Shown: in pieces, positions 16,337 to 24,846 of the stretch
Position numbering within the stretch: the first letter of the stretch is position 1
Layout of the letters: each line of letters opens with the position of its first letter
DNA from: Niveispirillum fermenti
GTDB lineage: Bacteria; Pseudomonadota; Alphaproteobacteria; Azospirillales; Azospirillaceae
Reading direction: 5' to 3'
Assembly (NCBI RefSeq): GCF_048066175.1
Contig: NZ_JBLTXA010000002.1
Span: 62,001-126,000, forward strand
DNA length: 64,000 bases
Program-made: the position numbers and the translations under genes
The notes under the pieces: model-generated
The model's input: only the letters and a program-made list of their open reading frames with translations
Told to the model about the DNA's origin: nothing
The model's database searches: none

Positions 16337-19300
16337 CGGGCGCCCTCCGTGGTGAAGCGGTGCGTGCCCGGTTCCACCGAATAGATGGTGAAGCGATCAT
16401 TCCCGCCGGTGCGCCTTGCACCCTTGGGCACCGCGCGCACCGGGCCGAACCGCCGGGGCACCCATATGTCGCCCACACTGTTCGCCGGCACCTGCACCGT
16501 CAGGGTCAGCGCACCGTTCTCCACACGCCAGGCACTGGCGGCACGGCCGTGGACGGTCTGCATCGTGGCTTCCGCCCAGGCCAGCCCGTCGGGGATCTCC
16601 GGCCGGACAAGAACGCGCTTGTAGCCGGCATCACCGGGTCGCAGCCCCGCCAGGCGGGTGCGCATCCAATCGCCGATGGACGAGAAATAATGGTGGTTGC
16701 GGGACCGGCTGTTCAGGCTCCAGGTCTCGAACATGGTCTGGTGGCCGTTTTCGATCCACCAGCCCCAGCCCGGCTCGTCCGTGCGGGTGGCGATCCGGTA
16801 AGCCAGATCGGCATGGCCATGGTCGCTCAATACCTCCAGCAGATATCGCGTGCCGAACACGCCGGTGCGCAGCCCGTTCTTCTCCGCATCGGCGGCGATG
16901 GCGGCGGCCACCGACGCTTCCTGCCCGTCCGGCACCATGCCGAAGGCCAGCGGCAGGACATTTTGAATCTGCGTGGGCGGCCCCGCCACGCCCTTGCCGT
17001 CCATGGTGCGGTACCAGCCATTGCCGGCGTCCCAGTAACGGGCGTTGTAGGCCGCGCGGATGGCATTGGCCAGGGCACGGTAGCGGGCCGCATCCCCGTC
17101 GGCGCCGATCACCGCCGAACTGCGGGCCAGCAGATCGGCTTCCAGGAAGAAATAGGCGCTGGTCACCGCATCGATGCCACCACCGCGGGCATTCAGGATG
17201 TCCAGCGGCCCCGGCGGGCTCCATTCGCTGAGGCCCAACCGGCCGCGATAGTCCGGCGCCTTGAAGATGGTGGCGGTGTAATCGACCAGCCGCCGCTGCA
17301 TCGCGTGGTTTTCCGCCAGGACGCGGGTGTCGCCATAGGTGGTGTAAAGTTCCCATGGCAGGATCAGTGCGGCGACATCCCAGGGCGGGGTGGGGCCCCA
17401 GACCAGGTTCCAGCCCGGCGTGTCCTGATAGCCGTAGAAGGGCGTGGTGGGGATCACCTCCGGCACCTCGCCGCTGTCGGCCTGGGCGTCCCGGAAATCG
17501 GCCAGCCATTTGGTGAAGACCCGCGCCACGTCCAGGCTGCGCACGGCCATGCCGGCCGATGCCTGCGCGTCGCCCGTCCAGCCGTTTTTCTCATAGGTCG
17601 GCGTGTCGGTCAGGAAGCCGTGCAGGTTGTTGAGGATGCTGGCGCGAGCGGCCGCGTCGATCCGGTCCAGCAGCGGGTTGGCGCTGGCGAAGCTGCCCGT
17701 GTCGGCCACGGCGGAATGCACGATCTCGGCTGTCAGCATGTCGTGTGCGGGCGGGCCGGTCAGCCCTTCGACCTGGATATAGCGGAAGCCGGCATAGCCG
17801 AAGCGCGGGGACCAGCGTTCCGTGCCCGTGCCCGCCAAAATGTAGCGGTAGGTCTGGAGCTGGGCGTTGATCAGTCCGGAGGCAGGGGCCACCAGCCCGG
17901 CATCGTCCAGCTTTTCCGCCGCCACCAGGGAGATGGTGGTGCCGCGCGGTCCATTGGCCTTCAGCACGGGCAGGCCGGAGATGATACGCCCGAAATCATA
18001 GACCCAGATGCCGGGCTGCACCTCGCGCATTTCCACGGGCTGGATCGTGGCGACAGGGGCGATGGGCTCGACATTGGCGAAATCGATGGTGCCGGCGGGG
18101 CCGGGGACGCGGCGGGCCGGCACCCAGCCCGTATCATCGAACCCCGCCTGTTTCCAGCCGTCGGGCGTCAGCCGCGCGTCATGGCGTTCCCCGCGATAGA
18201 CACTGTCGGACAGGGTGGGGCCGGATTGGCTGCGCCAATCCCCGTCGCTGGTCACGACCTGTCGGGTTCCGTCGGCGAAATCGATCTCAAGCCGGGCCAG
18301 AAGGGCGGGATCGGCATGCCAGGGCGCGCGGTGGAAATACCATTCGTTGGGATCGGTGACCCCGTACCAGCCGCGTCCCAGTTCCGCCGCGACGACATTG
18401 TCACCCGGCCGCAGCCTGTCGGTCACATCCTCCACATAGGCCAGGACGCGCTTGTCATAAGCGGTGAAGCCGGCACCCAGCGATGTGGCGCCGACCATGC
18501 TGCCATTCAGCAGCAGCCGCGGCATGCCGGCCCCGGCCCAATAGAGGCGGGCGCGGGCCACGGGTTTGTCCGGCAGCGCGAAGGTTCGGCGCAGCAGCGG
18601 GGCCGGCGCCCCCAAAGGCAGCACGATGTCGACCGACGGCACACCAGCCGCAACCCGCAACCCGTCGGCACCGACATTGCCACCTGTGAAGGGGTTGTCG
18701 TTGCCGGCGAAGATGGTCTTTACCTCCGGCGACCCGGTACCGCCCACCCGCACCCCGTGGATTACGGCGGCATCGGCCTGGCGGGCCGTGAAGCCGACCG
18801 TGCCGTGCGTCTGGGTGGGGTCGGTCAGCCGGGCCACCTGCACCCCGTCCAGGATGGTGGTGATCTCCTGCCCCCTGGCCCGGACGGACAGGTTCAGGCG
18901 GCGATCCTTCAGCGGGCCGCCGGGCAGGCGGGCACGGGCCAGTTCCGTGGTCCGCATGCCGCCCGACTTGCCCCCGCCATAACGCCGGACGGACTGGACC
19001 AGGGTGGGGCCGTCCTTGGTGTCGGTCAGGGTCCAGACATAGGCTTCGCCGAACTTCTTCCCTTCGCCCCGGGCACGGAACAGGATGTCCAGTGCTGTGC
19101 CCTTCAGGGTCAGGTCGATATCCAGTTCCAGATCGGACCAGTCATGGACCGTCTGATCCGGTCCCGAAATCCACCCGGCCTGCCACTGGTCCGCATCCAG
19201 CAGGCCCATTTCCCACCAATCCGGCGGGCTCCAGGCGCCGGGGCGACCGTTGGCGTCCCAGACCATGACCTGCCACCAATAGCGTGTACCGGCGGCAAGC

Positions 19301-19635
19301 CGGTGGCCGGCATAAGGGATATGGACATTGTCGCCCGAAGCGACCTTGCCGCTGTCCCAGGCCAGCGGCCCCGTTTCCAGGGCCGCCGGGTCCTGTGCCA
19401 CCCGGATGCGGTAGGCGGACTGGCGGGCGACCGGCGAAAGCCAGGCCAGACGCGGGGCCTGTTCGTCCAGGCCGATCGGGGTCACGGCATATTCCACCCG
19501 CAGACCCTGCGGCGGACCGTTTCCCGGTGTGCCGCAACCGGCCAGCACCAGCACCGCCGTGCAGGCTGCCCACTGCAACCGTCCCTTCAAGGCCTGCCGC
19601 CGTCCTTCGCCCCGCCGATCGTCCCGCATCGCCAT
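16333..19635 (-). CDS. Alpha-L-rhamnosidase, glycoside hydrolase family 78, lipoprotein
   Basis: The product is 1100 residues. A lipobox VLAGC (Cys34) predicts lipid anchoring. N-terminal beta-sandwich domains (with the fibronectin-like start EYAVTPIGLDEQAPRLAW) precede the (alpha/alpha)6 catalytic barrel. The barrel carries D-T-P-T-Y-E-K-N-G-W-T-G-D near residue 680, matching the Asp/Glu/Asp catalytic triplet of characterised GH78 enzymes. A later FETWS supplies the fourth acidic residue. It hydrolyses terminal alpha-L-rhamnose from glycosides such as rutinosides. I chose the ATG at 19635, two bases after the TonB stop; longer in-frame readings lie inside the receptor gene. The released rhamnose would feed the adjacent rha genes. 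Confidence 0.94.
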   Translation of the reverse strand: MAMRDDRRGEGRRQALKGRLQWAACTAVLVLAGCGTPGNGPPQGLRVEYAVTPIGLDEQAPRLAWLSPVARQSAYRIRVAQDPAALETGPLAWDSGKVASGDNVHIPYAGHRLAAGTRYWWQVMVWDANGRPGAWSPPDWWEMGLLDADQWQAGWISGPDQTVHDWSDLELDIDLTLKGTALDILFRARGEGKKFGEAYVWTLTDTKDGPTLVQSVRRYGGGKSGGMRTTELARARLPGGPLKDRRLNLSVRARGQEITTILDGVQVARLTDPTQTHGTVGFTARQADAAVIHGVRVGGTGSPEVKTIFAGNDNPFTGGNVGADGLRVAAGVPSVDIVLPLGAPAPLLRRTFALPDKPVARARLYWAGAGMPRLLLNGSMVGATSLGAGFTAYDKRVLAYVEDVTDRLRPGDNVVAAELGRGWYGVTDPNEWYFHRAPWHADPALLARLEIDFADGTRQVVTSDGDWRSQSGPTLSDSVYRGERHDARLTPDGWKQAGFDDTGWVPARRVPGPAGTIDFANVEPIAPVATIQPVEMREVQPGIWVYDFGRIISGLPVLKANGPRGTTISLVAAEKLDDAGLVAPASGLINAQLQTYRYILAGTGTERWSPRFGYAGFRYIQVEGLTGPPAHDMLTAEIVHSAVADTGSFASANPLLDRIDAAARASILNNLHGFLTDTPTYEKNGWTGDAQASAGMAVRSLDVARVFTKWLADFRDAQADSGEVPEVIPTTPFYGYQDTPGWNLVWGPTPPWDVAALILPWELYTTYGDTRVLAENHAMQRRLVDYTATIFKAPDYRGRLGLSEWSPPGPLDILNARGGGIDAVTSAYFFLEADLLARSSAVIGADGDAARYRALANAIRAAYNARYWDAGNGWYRTMDGKGVAGPPTQIQNVLPLAFGMVPDGQEASVAAAIAADAEKNGLRTGVFGTRYLLEVLSDHGHADLAYRIATRTDEPGWGWWIENGHQTMFETWSLNSRSRNHHYFSSIGDWMRTRLAGLRPGDAGYKRVLVRPEIPDGLAWAEATMQTVHGRAASAWRVENGALTLTVQVPANSVGDIWVPRRFGPVRAVPKGARRTGGNDRFTIYSVEPGTHRFTTEGAR

Positions 19636-19637
19636 CC

Positions 19638-22298
19638 TCAGAAGCTCGTCCGCAGTCCCACGGACACCAGACGGCCCAGGGTGCTGCCATTCGTGTAGCC
19701 GGGAACGGCATTGTAGAAGGGCGGGTCCTTGTCGAACAGATTGTCGACATTCAAAGTGATGCTGGTGCCTTCCGCCAGACTGGCCAGGTTGTAGCTGGCG
19801 AACAGATCGATGGTGTTGAAGGCGCCGACCCGGTCCTGGCTTGGCACGCCCAGGATGGGATAGCTGTCGCGATGGTTCCAGGAAATGCGGCCCGACCAAT
19901 TGTCGACATTGGCCCCCAGGCTGGCCACCAGGGCCAGCCGGCCCGTGCCGTTCTTCAGATTGTCGCTGAAGGCGCCACCCTGCACGGCCTGGGTCTTGCG
20001 GTTCAGGGTGTAGGTGCCCGATACCCGCGCGCTGATGATGCCGAAATCCATGCGATGCCGGTAATCAACCTCGAAATCGATGCCATCGGTATGGATGGCG
20101 CCCAGGTTGTTGCGCCGCGCATCGAACAGCACATAGGGGCTGGAAAAGGCGTACAGGGCGGGCAGGCTGGGCACACCATCGACCCGCATCGAACCGGCCA
20201 GGGCCATGGCCTGTTCCAGGGTCGGGTTCAGGACGAAATAGCCGGCAAAGTTCGGATCGGAATAGATCTGCGGCTCCAGGACAGGGGCAAGGCCGATCGC
20301 ATCCTTGAACTTCACATTGAAATAGGTCGCGGACAGGCGCAGCCCGTCAATGGCGTCGGGCGTGAAGTCGAAGCCCAGTGACCATGTGTCGGCCGTTTCG
20401 GGCCGCAGGTCCGGGTTGCCGCCGGCCAGCACGATGGTGGGACGCAGCAGGTCGGTAAAGGGGCTGCCCGGCAGGCGGTTGGGCGAGAACAGCACCACCT
20501 GGACGCGGGAATCCACCGAATTGCCCATGTCGGCCAGGCTGGGCGCATGGAAGGAGGTGCCGTAATTGGCGCGCAGCGTCAGGTCCGACACCGGCCGGTA
20601 ATTCATGGCGATCTTGGAATTGGTTGTGCCGCCGACATCGTTGTAATCGTCATGGCGGACGGAACCGGACAGTTCCAGACCATAAATCCCCGCGACCCGG
20701 TTGGCCGCACCCACCAGCGGCACATGCAGTTCCCCGAAGATCGACTTCACGTTCCGGTCGGCCTTTGCCCGCTGCAGGCTGGTCGGCGCGCCCGCCGGGC
20801 CGGAACCGATGCTGCTGTCGATATCCTCGTAATGATATTCAACGACCGCCGCGGCCCGGACGTCCCCGCCGGGAATGGAGAAGATCGGCCCGTCGACCAC
20901 GGCGCGGAATTCGGCCAGTTGCTGCGTGGCCCGGCCGACATTCCAGTAATCATTGATCCGGGCCAGCAGGCCTGCGTCGCTGGCTCCGATATTGTAGGGA
21001 TTGAGGGCCGTGGCCGCCGTCGTGCCGTTCAGGGCGCCGGTCGCCAGGGTGGTGTCGATCAGATCCTCGTTCGTCTCGTTGTAGGACCGGCCCAGATTGC
21101 CGATCAGACGGAGCTGCCAGGTGTCGCTCAATTCCACATGCAGTTCCGGCGTGACGCCGTAGGATTCAAAATAACCGTCGCTGACATTGCTGCGCCCGAA
21201 TACCTCGTCGAACGCGATGGCGACATCATGCTGCACTTCCGTGCCGATGGGCCGGAAATAGGGGTTCAAGGCTGAAACCGTACCGCTCAGCGATGATTGC
21301 GCGGTGCGGGTCACGGTGTCGCGCGCCGACCAGTAACCCGTGGCATTGAAGGTGACGCCCTCGCCCAGATCCTGCACCAGCCGGCCGAACACGCTGTGGC
21401 GTTCCTCCTTCGGATAAAGGTCGGCATAGTCGGTCTGGTCGCACTGGTTCAGCGTGCCGGGCAGCCGCGTCTGCATGGCGAACGGGATGCCGCCCAGCAG
21501 GATATTGCCGGGCGAACAGGCCGTGCCGCGGAAATCGGAGCCGCCCCGCCCCGTCAGATCGGCCGTGGCATGGTCGCGATCGATGCCCAGCAGATTGTCA
21601 TGCCAGGCAAAGGAGTAGGAGAGCCAGGCCGCGCCGGAGCCCCAGTCCCGCCCGCCGATCAGGCTGGCTTCCGTGCTCTTGAAATCCGCCGCGCGGCCAT
21701 AGCGCACATTGGCGGATACACCGTCGTAGCGGTCACGGGTGATGAAGTTGATCACGCCGCCGATGGCATCGGAACCATAGATGGAGGAGCCGCCGTCGGG
21801 GATCACTTCCACCCGCTCGATGGCGTCGGGCGGGATGATGGAAGGATCGACGCTGGTCTGCAGGATGCCGGCACCCACCAGCCGGTTGCCGTTCAGCAGC
21901 ACCAGCGTGCTGGCACCGCCGGAGGCGGCCAGATTGCGGATGTTGGGCCGCACGATGGGCAGGCCGTAATTGCCCTGGGCACGGGGGACGGTGCCGAAAT
22001 TGCCGACCTGGGGTATCTGCGCCAGCAGGTCGTTGGCCGAGGCCGCGCCGGAGGCCACCACATCCTCGCGCTGCATGGCGATGGCATTCGTGCCGATGGG
22101 ACCGACATTGCGGATCATCGTGCCCGTGACGATGATCTCCTCCAGCAGCACGTTCTGCGCGCCGGCCGCCGATCCTCCGGGGGAGACTTCCTGGGCCTGC
22201 GCGGCCGTGGCGGTGCCGATGGCCAGGACGGAGACGCCAAGCGCCAGCCGCCGCAGCCTGGACGATGTGCGGCGCCAGATCGGATCAAAACTGCTCAT
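19638..22298 (-). CDS. TonB-dependent outer-membrane receptor of the rhamnoside locus
   Basis: The 886-residue protein has a signal peptide ending AAQA-Q (about residue 35). A plug domain starts with a TonB-box-like EEIIVTGTMIR and contains VEVIPDGGSSIYGSDAIGG, typical of the plug. A 22-strand barrel ends in Phe. The start ATG at 22298 has a strong GGGGAGGAAA Shine-Dalgarno, which rules out the longer in-frame reading. It is first in the run that continues with GH78, three esterases, a small protein and GH3. It should import the glycoside or released oligosaccharide across the outer membrane. The 193-base leader region contains a motif shared with the rhaD/rhaK promoter. Confidence 0.93.
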   Translation of the reverse strand: MSSFDPIWRRTSSRLRRLALGVSVLAIGTATAAQAQEVSPGGSAAGAQNVLLEEIIVTGTMIRNVGPIGTNAIAMQREDVVASGAASANDLLAQIPQVGNFGTVPRAQGNYGLPIVRPNIRNLAASGGASTLVLLNGNRLVGAGILQTSVDPSIIPPDAIERVEVIPDGGSSIYGSDAIGGVINFITRDRYDGVSANVRYGRAADFKSTEASLIGGRDWGSGAAWLSYSFAWHDNLLGIDRDHATADLTGRGGSDFRGTACSPGNILLGGIPFAMQTRLPGTLNQCDQTDYADLYPKEERHSVFGRLVQDLGEGVTFNATGYWSARDTVTRTAQSSLSGTVSALNPYFRPIGTEVQHDVAIAFDEVFGRSNVSDGYFESYGVTPELHVELSDTWQLRLIGNLGRSYNETNEDLIDTTLATGALNGTTAATALNPYNIGASDAGLLARINDYWNVGRATQQLAEFRAVVDGPIFSIPGGDVRAAAVVEYHYEDIDSSIGSGPAGAPTSLQRAKADRNVKSIFGELHVPLVGAANRVAGIYGLELSGSVRHDDYNDVGGTTNSKIAMNYRPVSDLTLRANYGTSFHAPSLADMGNSVDSRVQVVLFSPNRLPGSPFTDLLRPTIVLAGGNPDLRPETADTWSLGFDFTPDAIDGLRLSATYFNVKFKDAIGLAPVLEPQIYSDPNFAGYFVLNPTLEQAMALAGSMRVDGVPSLPALYAFSSPYVLFDARRNNLGAIHTDGIDFEVDYRHRMDFGIISARVSGTYTLNRKTQAVQGGAFSDNLKNGTGRLALVASLGANVDNWSGRISWNHRDSYPILGVPSQDRVGAFNTIDLFASYNLASLAEGTSITLNVDNLFDKDPPFYNAVPGYTNGSTLGRLVSVGLRTSF

Positions 22299-22450
22299 CA
22301 ATTTCCTCCCCGAAGCCGAGCCATGCGGTATGGCCGCGGCTGAATCCTTTTTGGTTCGGTGGGGGGCCCTCACCCCCCGGGGGCGGATGCAGCGAGGCAA
22401 CCGTCACCCTGTAAGAATGATCATTATTTATCTTAATCGATCACGTCAAT

Positions 22451-22467
22451 AATCAATTTCAATCAAA
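22451..22467. promoter_or_regulatory. Direct-repeat operator candidate upstream of TonB receptor
   Basis: AATCAA occurs at 22451-22456 and again at 22461-22466, exactly 10 bases apart. The second copy lies in TTTCAATCAAA (22457-22467), an 11-base word that recurs at 27037-27047 between rhaD and rhaK. The position about 155-170 bases upstream of the receptor start, and just outside the DeoR gene, suits DeoR-type control of the operon. The inference rests on two sites. Confidence 0.5.
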
Positions 22468-22491
22468 ACGGCCGTCTCCGCATGAATTGCG

Positions 22492-23394
22492 TCAACGCCC
22501 CGCTCTGACCACGCCCTGCCGGGGCATGTCGGCCACCATCAGCCTGATACCGGCGCCTTCCAGCATTCCGGCCTGCGCATCGGTGATGCCGGGATCGGTG
22601 ATGACGGTATCGATTTCCGACAAGGCGCAGACGACATGGCCCGACGGACCACTGAACTTCGAACTGTCGACAAGAACGATGACCTCGTCGGCGCGCTCGA
22701 TCAGGCGGCGCTCGGAAACCACCAGGATGATGTCGGCCTGCATCAGGCCCGCCGGCCCGATCGAGGCAGCCCCCATGAACAGCTTTGGCGCATGGAAATG
22801 CGGCATGCTGTCCTCGCCCGACGGCGACAGGATGACGTTCTGTTCGCGGAAGACCTGTCCGGATGGCAGCAGTATTCGTGTGGCGGGCTGCGGCAACAGG
22901 GCGCTGACGATATGCAGGGACGTGGTCAGCACCTGCAGACCCAGCGGGGCCAGATGCGGACACATCTGCAAGGTTGTCGACCCGCCGTCGATCATCACGC
23001 CCTCGCCGGGCACGCACAGCTTTGCGGCTGCGCGGCCGATGGCTTCCTTGGCGGCGCGGTTGCGCCCTATATTCTCGTGGAACGGCACACCCAGAAGCCC
23101 GCCCGGCGGGCTGGGCTGGGCGGTGGCGGGTGCCGGCTTGTCACCGCCCGCGCTGCGGGCGCCGCCACGCACACGCTCGATCCGTCCCTGTTCGACCAGA
23201 CGGTCGAGGTCACGGCGGATGGTTGCGGGGGAGGCGGTGATCCTGGCCTCAAGGTCGCGGAAGGAGATGAAACCGCTATCTTCGAGGCTTTCCAGTATGA
23301 TGCGTTCACGTTCGGCGGCGTGCATTGCGTACCTGCTTGTTTTCGCAGAATTTTGACGCGATGCGCGCGATTTTGCAATGATTGGCTTTGTCAT
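22492..23394 (-). CDS. DeoR-family regulator of rhamnose utilisation (RhaR-like)
   Basis: The protein has the DeoR plan. An N-terminal winged HTH (ERERIILESLEDSGFISF, then the ATIRRDLDRLVEQGRIERV recognition region) is followed by a sugar-phosphate sensor domain with IDGGSTTLQM and VLVDSSKFSG motifs. I used the ATG at 23394 (GGAG nine bases upstream); the ATG at 23325 (MHAAERERI) is where many family members begin and is equally plausible. It sits between the rhamnose isomerase and the TonB operon on the same strand. Rhamnose catabolic genes of rhizobia are controlled by a DeoR protein, so a repressor role induced by a rhamnose catabolite is inferred. Confidence 0.9.
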   Translation of the reverse strand: MTKPIIAKSRASRQNSAKTSRYAMHAAERERIILESLEDSGFISFRDLEARITASPATIRRDLDRLVEQGRIERVRGGARSAGGDKPAPATAQPSPPGGLLGVPFHENIGRNRAAKEAIGRAAAKLCVPGEGVMIDGGSTTLQMCPHLAPLGLQVLTTSLHIVSALLPQPATRILLPSGQVFREQNVILSPSGEDSMPHFHAPKLFMGAASIGPAGLMQADIILVVSERRLIERADEVIVLVDSSKFSGPSGHVVCALSEIDTVITDPGITDAQAGMLEGAGIRLMVADMPRQGVVRAGR

Positions 23395-23457
23395 GGCTGC
23401 CGCTCCAGACGGAAAGGGCCGGAGCGGCAATCGCATGGCGGGCCCGCAACGGCCTGG

Positions 23458-24753
23458 TCAGACGATGCCGGCGGTACTGCCGGCAGGCCGGCGCCGGGCC
23501 GCCATGGCCGTGCGCCAGCCGCTGGCGCGGTAGGTTGCAATCGGGTCGGCGGCCCCGCCCGCGCCGACACGCGCCATGGCCAGGATGGGGCTGACATCCG
23601 TGCGATAGGCTGTGCGCAGCGCCTGGAAGGCGGCCATGACGTCGTTTTCTTCCTGCGCCGTCTTCAACATGTCGCGGTCGACCAGCAGCGCCTTGGCGAA
23701 GGCCGTCGCGATGGCTTCCGCCGACGACAGCAGGCTTTCGATCGGATCGGTCACATTGTGCGACTGATCGATCATATAGGCCGGATCGAATCCGTCGCGC
23801 GGGTTGCGCTCCGCCTCCAGCAATTCGTTGAAGACCAGGAAAAGGCGATGCGGATTGACCGATCCGCTGTCCAGATCGTCGTCCCCATAGGAACTGTCGT
23901 TGAAATGGAAGCCCCCCAGCTTGCCGAACCGGTGCAGGCGGGCCACGATCTGTTCGATATTGACGTTGGGAGCATGGTGGCCGAGATCGACCAGGCAACG
24001 CGCCTTCGGGCCCAGATGCTGGGCGGCCAGGATTGAACTGCCCCAATCGGCGATCACCGTGGAATAGAAGGCCGGCTCGAACATCTTGTGTTCGATCAGC
24101 ATCCGCCAGCCGTCGGGCAGGGCGGCATAGATTTGCGCGGCCGAATCCAGGTAACGGTCGAAGGAGCGGCCCAGGTCCTGCTGACCGGGAAAGTTGGTGC
24201 CATCCCCGATCCATACCGTCAGATCGCGGACACCCAGCGCGCGGCCGATGTCGATACATTCGATATTGTGTGCCACGGCCTGTTCGCGCACGGCTGGATC
24301 GGTGGAAGTCAGGGAACCCGTGGCATAGGAGTGTTTCTGGCCCGGCTGATCCTGGAACGTGTTGGAATTGACGGCATCGAAGCCAAGGCCGAGTGATGCG
24401 GCCACTTCCCGCAGCCCGGCATAATCCGACACCTTGTCCCAGGGGAAATGCGGGCTGACGCGCGGGGTGATGCGGCAAAGCTGCTGCACCACGGCGCAAT
24501 CTTCAAGCTTTTCAAGAATGCCGGTCGGCTCTCCCGCCAGGGGAAAGCGGGCAAAGCGCGTGCCGCCGCGCCCCGTACCCCAACTGGGCACGGCGACGGA
24601 GAAGGCAGCAACGCGGCTGCGGATGGTCTCGACATCGATGCCCCGCCGGGCCAACTGACGGCCCAGGCTGGCATAATCATCCTCCAGCGCGCCCAGCGCC
24701 CCTTCATTCAGCCGTTCGATCAGTTGGCCGTCGATCGGAAACCCATTGGCCAT
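23458..24753 (-). CDS. rhaI: L-rhamnose isomerase (RhaI type)
   Basis: The 431-residue TIM-barrel enzyme interconverts L-rhamnose and L-rhamnulose. It resembles the rhizobial/Pseudomonas RhaI group rather than E. coli RhaA. Recognisable segments include the WIGDGTNFPGQ loop, IEHKMFEPAFYSTVI with a metal-ligand Glu, and the VDLGHHAPNVNIEQIVA strand with metal-binding Asp and His. GGFHFNDSSYGDDDLDSG also matches. The ATG at 24753 has GGGAGGAG nine bases upstream, so the longer reading from 24774 is rejected. It lies 93 bases downstream of rhaD and 63 bases upstream of the DeoR gene on the same strand. It acts before rhamnulokinase and the RhaD aldolase. Confidence 0.95.
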   Translation of the reverse strand: MANGFPIDGQLIERLNEGALGALEDDYASLGRQLARRGIDVETIRSRVAAFSVAVPSWGTGRGGTRFARFPLAGEPTGILEKLEDCAVVQQLCRITPRVSPHFPWDKVSDYAGLREVAASLGLGFDAVNSNTFQDQPGQKHSYATGSLTSTDPAVREQAVAHNIECIDIGRALGVRDLTVWIGDGTNFPGQQDLGRSFDRYLDSAAQIYAALPDGWRMLIEHKMFEPAFYSTVIADWGSSILAAQHLGPKARCLVDLGHHAPNVNIEQIVARLHRFGKLGGFHFNDSSYGDDDLDSGSVNPHRLFLVFNELLEAERNPRDGFDPAYMIDQSHNVTDPIESLLSSAEAIATAFAKALLVDRDMLKTAQEENDVMAAFQALRTAYRTDVSPILAMARVGAGGAADPIATYRASGWRTAMAARRRPAGSTAGIV

Positions 24754-24846
24754 GCTCTTAACTCCTCCCCCCATGCGCGCCGGCGGTCCGTCACCGGTTC
24801 TAACGGATTTATACCCAGTCCCGGTGATCGCATCCGATCATCGGCC

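Noticed and set aside
16360..19698. Open reading frame of over 1100 codons on the plus strand opposite the GH78 gene
   Set aside because: It lies entirely antisense to a protein with clear GH78 catalytic motifs, and its translation is low-complexity (Gly, Arg, His, Gln rich), as expected when a GC-rich gene is read on the other strand. The same applies to the long plus-strand frames at 9687-11489, 55612-58035 and 59567-61192.
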